Below the pieces are notes generated by a model that saw only the letters and a list, made by a program, of their open reading frames with translations, had not been told where the DNA came from and searched no databases. From Nemertoderma westbladi (Eukaryota; Xenacoelomorpha; Nemertodermatida; Nemertodermatidae): a stretch of 35,962 nt of DNA. Below, piece by piece: positions 31,790 through 35,962 of the stretch (positions are counted from its first letter, which is position 1; each line of letters starts with the position of its first letter). The DNA lies in NCBI GenBank assembly GCA_032718475.1, contig JAUCBJ010003693.1, forward strand, positions 1-35,962. The letters are read 5' to 3'. The position numbers and the translations under genes are program-made.

Positions 31790-32073
31790 AGTTGGCATTT
31801 ATTCATATTGGATGATGAACAGTTTTCACCATCAGCCGTAACTAATACTGATTGTGCTGCGATCATTTTACCGGTAACTATATTCTGACCTATTATATAT
31901 TAACGATAATCAAACTCAGAAACTCTTATTTTACGGAGCCTTCGGCCGTCAGTATTCCCTAATGCGGCGACGCGTGGTTAACATCATAAGGTCAATCTGG
32001 TCGGGATCCCTTGCCAACCACGATCCCGTCACAGTGAAAACTGTTCATCGTCCAACATGAATAAATGCCAACT
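31790..32073. mobile_element. 284-bp MITE with 40-bp terminal inverted repeats
   Basis: The arms are 31790-31829 and 32034-32073, about 38 of 40 matching, starting AGTTGGCATTTATTCATATT. The interior is non-coding. No obvious target-site duplication (left flank aattc, right flank ccaga), so the superfamily is unclear. Confidence 0.8.
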
Positions 32074-32107
32074 CCAGAGGATGTATAGTAACAAGATTAT
32101 TACTTAG

Positions 32108-32335
32108 AAACTGACGCAGGCGGAGTGCCTAAAATATATACAAGTCTATACTGGGGGGCGAGCTTATGACATCGTAAGGCAATATCAGGGAATAGAAGGA
32201 GGCTTTAGGGCTAGGGCTGCCTGGAAAGTGCTGGATAGAGAGTTCGGCCATCCAGCCAAATTTATCCGACAAACCTTAAGCGGAATAACATCGGGTGGAC
32301 TTCAGCTTCTTATCCGCGACTCATATTGCAGCTGA
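32108..32335 (+). pseudogene. gag-like fragment (BEL/Pao-type DUF1759 pattern)
   Basis: The frame reads KLTQAECLKYIQVYTGGRAY, then DIVRQYQGIEGGFRARAAWK, then VLDREFGHPAKFIRQTL, followed by a stop at 32333. The pattern (E.L.YL..YT.G.A.D.V..Y......A...L...FG.P..I) is that of the gag-like DUF1759 domain of BEL/Pao retrotransposons. No Pol region of such an element is seen. It abuts the recombinase piece at 32284. Confidence 0.4.
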
Positions 32336-33285
32336 AACTACACTCGCTTAATATTGATGACATTCGTTATTGTGAGAATAAGGGATATTACATTACCTTC
32401 AATCCTTGTAAACAGAAAGGAACTCACGAAGAATTCATGATACCAAAGAACCTTGCCAATGCATCAGAATGCTTCGCTCCTCATGTAAATGCCTTCATCG
32501 AATCCCCTTCGCACTGCTGGAATAATCTCGGGATCACTCCCGTTGAATTGGATGGAAGTTTATACTTTTTGTGAGTATCGGTGACCTTTCATTGATTAAA
32601 TCTTCCTCCTTTATTACCGAATGGGAATCAAAATGATCAAATAATAATTTTCCATCAGTTGATTCCCGAATATGTATCCAACCATTTAAATTTCGGTAAC
32701 ATATTCTTCTTCTATCAGCCAATACTTTTGCATCATATAGATATAGCGATGGATTGGTATTAATTTTATCTTCTGTAAGAATCTTCTTCCCACTGGCAGC
32801 ATCACAAATCAATAACTTATTGTCGATGTAGTAAACTAGAATCTTTTTTCCATCACCAGATAACTGAATTCCATATGTTAACTGGGTCTCGTAATCCTCC
32901 AGTAACTTTATCGATAATGTTTCATCTGTTTCATCTCCTGTTCTATTCATTGAGTTGCTGAGATCGAAATAAAGTTTATTTTCTGCAAACAATAATATAA
33001 ACTATACAGAGAGGGAGAGGGATATGATTCGGGGGTGTAACAAAGGTGGTGGTTATACAAAGCAGCCAATGAGGATTAACTACAGTATATCTACAACCCT
33101 ATTCCATGTGATGTTGCGACTATTCTTGGTCTGGAAAATCCGAAGAGGTATATGTGCCACGTGACACAGATAAGCGCTGCTACGAAGTTGGCTGAGGCAG
33201 GAGCCGGTTTGGGTGAGTTGCGTCGGTTCTTTGGATGGAATTTCGTTTGACAAAACTCCCAACGGATATATTCAGCGACATAAAC
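32284..33285 (+). pseudogene. Tyrosine recombinase, interrupted and with a stop
   Basis: Two pieces. The N-terminal catalytic part (32284-32530) reads ILQLKLHSLNIDDIRYCENK, GYYITFNPCKQKGTHEEFMI and PKNLANASECFAPHVNAFIE; the (R)...L...DI...GY.I....KQKG.H..F.IP pattern fits the core of Crypton-like tyrosine recombinases. The C-terminal part (33080-33285) reads PCDVATILGLENPKRYMCHV then TQISAATKLAEAGAGLGELR and RFFGWNF, stop, QNSQRIYSAT, the H..R region, the (L)..(R)..GW helix and the final Tyr. H is followed by VTQ instead of the usual FRR, the stop at 33248 precedes the Tyr, and about 550 bases separate the pieces. No longer functional. Confidence 0.6.
32534..32982 (-). pseudogene. Antisense beta-propeller-like (WD40/PQQ-like) exon or fragment
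   Basis: The minus-strand frame reads ENKLYFDLSNSMNRTGDE, IQLSGDGKKILVYYIDNKLL, ICDAASGKKILTED and YRNLNGWIHIRESTDGKLLF DHF in order. Two S.DGK.(I/L)..D..(I/L).(I/V)..TG-like units suggest blades of a WD40 or related propeller. A strong splice acceptor on the minus strand (pyrimidine-rich, then tttgcag) ends at 32983, just before the reading frame, so this may be a real exon from another gene carried in by the insertion that split the recombinase. It ends in FHPIQRE and a stop. No second exon was found. Confidence 0.4.
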
Positions 33286-34396
33286 AAATGGCCACACTGA
33301 TGTGCACGGTAGATGAGAAAGAGAACCAACCGCCATTCTCCGACTAAGAGGAGAGTGCATCAGCATCGGAGGTCATAGTAGCGATGGAAAATGTGTCGCC
33401 AGATATTCAGTCTTACTTGCAGTTGGCAGTTAAGACCGATTATAGAAAGACTTTTAATATAACTGCCGAGAATGGGGCCGTTTTAAACTTTTTCTAAATA
33501 AATTACCGGTACGGCAATTCAAGAACAAATTATTTTACTTTTTTTTATTTCAATTTCAGAATATTTTTCAAGTTGCGTTAGTTATATGTATTTATTTGAG
33601 ATTCCGTATTAAAATATAGTAATGTTGTAGTAGTGTTGTTTTTTCCACTCGTTGGCATTTTAACCTGCAAAACCTGCCAACTCTTGTAAAACTCCACCAC
33701 TCTGACAGAATAGTTTAATTTTGCTAAACTGAAAATGAGTGAAAAAAAAGTGGTGTTTTCCACTCATTTTTATTTTATCGAAAAATAGTTATTATTTTAT
33801 AGCTATAGATTTTGTAAAAAGACTAGCTACCATAAAAAAAATTTTTACTCTCGATATCTTTACTCTTGAAATTTTTGCTCTTGACATTTTTTTATCGTGA
33901 TATTTATTAACACTGGATATTTTTACTCGCATTACTCTTGATATTTTTCAAGTCTCAACATTTTTCACCAATACCAACATAGCTCATAGGCTCTCAATTT
34001 CGCCTTAGTATTGATAAACAATAAATGTATATGTTTTATGTGTTATGGAGGGAATGGGGTGGGTACGAAAAGAAAAGAGAGCTCAAATTGGGAAAGTGTA
34101 TACAAATAACAAGTGGAATTCGTTGATTGTTTTGTTTATAAACATTGCCACTGTAACCTGTCCATTTCCCTTTAATAATTTGACTTTTATTTTATTTTTA
34201 TAGTTTTTCTCTTGTCCATATTTCTGCCGTACTTGTATTTGATGCCATATAAATTAGGCGCTAAAAACATACATGATTCTTAGTTAGAATTATAGCTGTT
34301 TTCAGGCAAATATTTAAAATTTAGTCTCAATTGCTAATTAGGCTTTAGTCATAAATTGCTTATTAGACATAAATATATTATATTTTGCATCAATAG
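33286..34396 (+). other. End of intron B2-C2, filler
   Basis: AT-rich, no supported gene. It includes the right inverted segment of the 31547-33965 block. Confidence 0.5.
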
Positions 34397-34614
34397 CCTT
34401 ATACATCTTGCTGGAAAAGAAGGCTGTCGGAAAATGTATGATTCAAAGAAAAATATGATAGGCAGTGATGATCTTCAAGATATATTTGAACCAATCGGTC
34501 TGGATGCCAAAAACATCCGGGCTGTTGCCTATAACCATGACAAATCAACTGTGCTGTATGAAGATCACAAAATCAGGCCTAATATTGTAAATGTCTGCAT
34601 CAGATCACAAGAAG
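34397..34614 (+). CDS. Hemopexin-like gene, exon C2
   Basis: The exon is 218 bases, acceptor gcatcaatag, donor GAAG|GTAATC, entering with 1 base and leaving with 1. It reads LIHLAGKEGCRKMYDSKK then NMIGSDDLQDIFEPIGLDAK, then NIRAVAYNHDKSTVLYED, ending VNVCIRSQE. It keeps LAG, YDSKK, LDA, A.AY.HD and the late Cys of C1. The extra Cys in GCRK is not in C1. It is two codons longer than C1, placed in the last strand of the exon, so the frame is kept. Confidence 0.85.
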
Positions 34615-35690
34615 GTAATCTCGGATTGTATAGGGAGTAACAAGACAATTAATTAGATTGGTAATATTTAAAATTTGTATTCAGTGGTTTGTATTTTCTT
34701 TTATTTACTATTTACTAAAATCTTCTGGGATAGAGTGTAGAGTGTGTTACTTACTACAACAACAGTAATAATAAATGAATAACAAAATTCATGGGTCAAA
34801 CTAAAATATCTGAATTTACCTCAGTGGCCCCAAGAGTTGCCACAGGGAGACCTCTGTTGTGTAGGGACTGTGGGAAGTCCATAGCTACTACTGATAACTT
34901 CTGGATTATATTAACCCTTCCAGTAAACTTTTTGCCCACAAACTTCTTCACATCATCAGAGGGATCACCATGAACTGATTGTTGCCACGATCTTTATCCC
35001 TGTTTGCCAAACTGTTCCTCGGCTTCCTCCACAGACCCAGCTTTACCACCAGGGTTGGGTGCTGTACTCAATTGTGTAGCCTAGCTGCCTACTAGCAGGC
35101 ACACAAATACAAGTTTTTATTTATTTCTTTTATGTCGGAGAAAGTATTTATATATTTATTTTCAAAAAGAAAGTATTTATCATACTTTCTACTTTGAACT
35201 TTACTTGGGCTATAGGTGGACTGGTTACCAAATGTATATATTTTAAAGCACTTCGTTTGATTATTTGTGTAGATGAATATTACATAAATACTACACACAT
35301 ATTTTTAAATGATAAATTAAAATTAATTAATTTATAAAATATATTAATTATTAGGCGAAAGTTTCTTATGAGTGATGATTCATATGGGTGAAGGTTTATT
35401 CCCTACACCAGTGGCATCATATATCACAATGACGATACAAACCAATGTACAACTTATACGTACGATGTATGACTTAATATATTCTATGCAATGTTTAATT
35501 TTAGTTAAACTGCTCAATAATAATTGGGAACCAATCCTCTGATATAATACTTTTTCAGAATGTTTACTAATATTTAATATTTATATAGTATATGGCATTT
35601 TTATTGTCAATTAATGCCAATGCAAATTAGTATTTACTAATCTTTTCTAAGTAAATTAGTATTAATATTTAAATACATTTCTTATTTCAG
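34615..35690 (+). other. Intron C2-D2
   Basis: A 1.08-kb intron. On the minus strand around 34800-35080 a frame reads SDDVKKFVGKKFTGRVNIIQ and NRGLPVATLGATE, possibly the remains of a coding repeat, but no family is recognised. The remainder is AT-rich. Confidence 0.55.
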
Positions 35691-35827
35691 ATTCATCAAA
35701 TAAAATTGTACTCATCCAAGTTGAGCCAAATAGAGAAGTTTTAGGAGTATTTGAAGTTAATACAGTGTTCCCTGTGGAAGGTGGCTGTGGAACACTACCA
35801 CCAGATGCAGATGCTGCTTACTTTGAG
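35691..35827 (+). CDS. Hemopexin-like gene, exon D2
   Basis: The exon is 137 bases, identical in length to D1, acceptor cttatttcag, donor GAG|GTGATT, entering with 2 bases and leaving in phase 0. It reads DSSNKIVLIQVEPNREVLGV, FEVNTVFPVEGGCG, then LPPDADAAYFE. It keeps IQVEP, GVF.VN, FPVE and the DADAA blade opening. DADAAYFE begins the next propeller domain, so a further cassette (E then A) is expected beyond the window. Both exons agree that the domain boundary lies inside D. Confidence 0.85.
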
Positions 35828-35904
35828 GTGATTTAAGGTTACAATAATTTATAGTTTTTGCACATCTTCTATGCCATATATATTTTCCATCCGAAATTAA
35901 GGAA

Positions 35905-35962
35905 GTTTTTTAAAGCACAGATCTCCAACCAGACACTATATAACATTGGAGGTACCTCATTA
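35905..35962 (+). pseudogene. LINE-C second fragment, running off the window
   Basis: KAQISNQTLYNIGGTSL on the plus strand matches ISNQTLYNIGGVSL of the minus-strand LINE-C (15455-16408). The DNA agrees closely with positions 15718-15769 in reverse complement. It begins inside RT with no domain upstream, so it is a truncated internal piece or a second copy that continues past the window. Confidence 0.8.

Larger units (their letters stand above)
31547..33965. mobile_element. Block between inverted gagtaaaaatatc-rich segments (2.4 kb)
   Basis: 31547-31615 (gagtcatgaaaaatatcg, gagtaataatg, gagtaaaaatatcg) is matched in inverse orientation at about 33850-33965 (cgaga, gagtaaaaatatcc, gagacttgaaaaatatc). 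The repeats contain an internal short motif, so part of the match may be low complexity. Between them lie a TIR MITE, gag-like and tyrosine recombinase pieces and an antisense ORF. It may be a composite transposon relic. Confidence 0.4.
9492..35827 (+). other. Gene model: tandem hemopexin-like repeat gene (partial, 9 exons visible)
   Basis: Nine exons in the order A-B-C-D-E-A-B-C-D join in frame with no leftover bases. Phases at the junctions are A/B 1, B/C 2, C/D 1, D/E 0, E/A 1, the same in both rounds. A full cassette (E1-A2-B2-C2-D2) is 711 coding bases, or 237 residues, close to one four-bladed hemopexin domain. Blade openings seen are VDAMLFR, IDSIC, ILAAY and IRAVAY. Intron sizes are 2099, 999, 159, 246, 6430, 10846, 3192 and 1076 bases. 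No initiator Met with signal peptide, no stop and no poly(A) site was found between the cassettes, so one long gene is favoured over separate duplicated genes. Hemopexin domains usually sit in secreted or membrane-tethered proteins and bind haem, metal or matrix ligands; which applies here cannot be told. The upstream E and D partners of exon A1, and the E partner of D2, must lie outside the window or be lost. Confidence 0.75.

Noticed and set aside
34791-35080. Opposite-strand frames in intron C2-D2 as a small gene
   Set aside because: No family recognised and breaks in both frames. Listed only as a possible relic.
9492-35827. Two separate tandemly duplicated genes rather than one gene
   Set aside because: No start, signal peptide, stop or poly(A) site between cassettes, E1 to A2 joins in frame, and the domain boundary lies inside exon D. 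Not excluded by transcript data.

Overview
The window looks like intronic and exonic DNA of an AT-rich invertebrate animal genome. It has short exons with GT-AG introns, several families of non-LTR retrotransposon (LINE) remnants, tRNA-derived SINEs, MITEs and a piggyBac-type TTAA insertion, and nothing bacterial (no operons, no dense ORFs). The species cannot be read from the sequence.

The only host gene I can support runs on the + strand across most of the window (9492 to 35827, open at both ends). Nine short exons can be placed by their splice sites and reading phase: A1 9492-9560, B1 11660-11819, C1 12819-13030, D1 13190-13326, E1 13573-13684, A2 20115-20198, B2 31045-31204, C2 34397-34614, D2 35691-35827. 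They encode hemopexin-like blades (motifs such as YLFK, GYPKP, DEFP and the blade-opening VDA/IDA). The exon order A-B-C-D-E-A-B-C-D, matching phases, and identical lengths of the two B exons (160) and two D exons (137) show that a five-exon cassette of about 711 coding bases (237 residues, one four-bladed propeller) is repeated in tandem. No start codon, signal peptide, stop or poly(A) site lies between copies, so this is most simply one long gene with serial hemopexin-like domains. The E1-A2 intron is 6.4 kb and the A2-B2 intron 10.8 kb, and both are swollen by transposable elements.

Layout. 1-8876: LINE-A (+), a degenerate element with an ORF1-like part, an endonuclease and a reverse transcriptase, split by a 4.5-kb insertion (921-5434) that has 19-bp terminal inverted repeats and holds a minisatellite, a tRNA-like SINE head, a coiled-coil ORF and three copies of a dispersed repeat. 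9492-13684: exons A1 to E1, with a SINE flanked by a target-site duplication in the first intron. 13685-20114: intron with two 3' LINE fragments on the minus strand, a 1.46-kb foldback inverted repeat, and a LINE 3' fragment on the plus strand. 20199-31044: intron with a TIR element, LINE-E (about 5 kb, nearly intact, its ORF2 split by a 462-bp piggyBac-type MITE at TTAA), a reverse-transcriptase C-terminal fragment, a coding minisatellite and an endonuclease fragment. 31205-34396: intron with a 40-bp-TIR MITE and a pseudogenised tyrosine recombinase interrupted by an antisense beta-propeller-like ORF. 34397-35962: exons C2 and D2 and the edge of another LINE fragment.

The elements are passengers in the introns of the hemopexin-like gene. 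I see no evidence that they act together as one system. The most notable host feature is the tandem multi-exon hemopexin cassette. All reading is by eye, and family names for elements are assignments by motif, not by database search.
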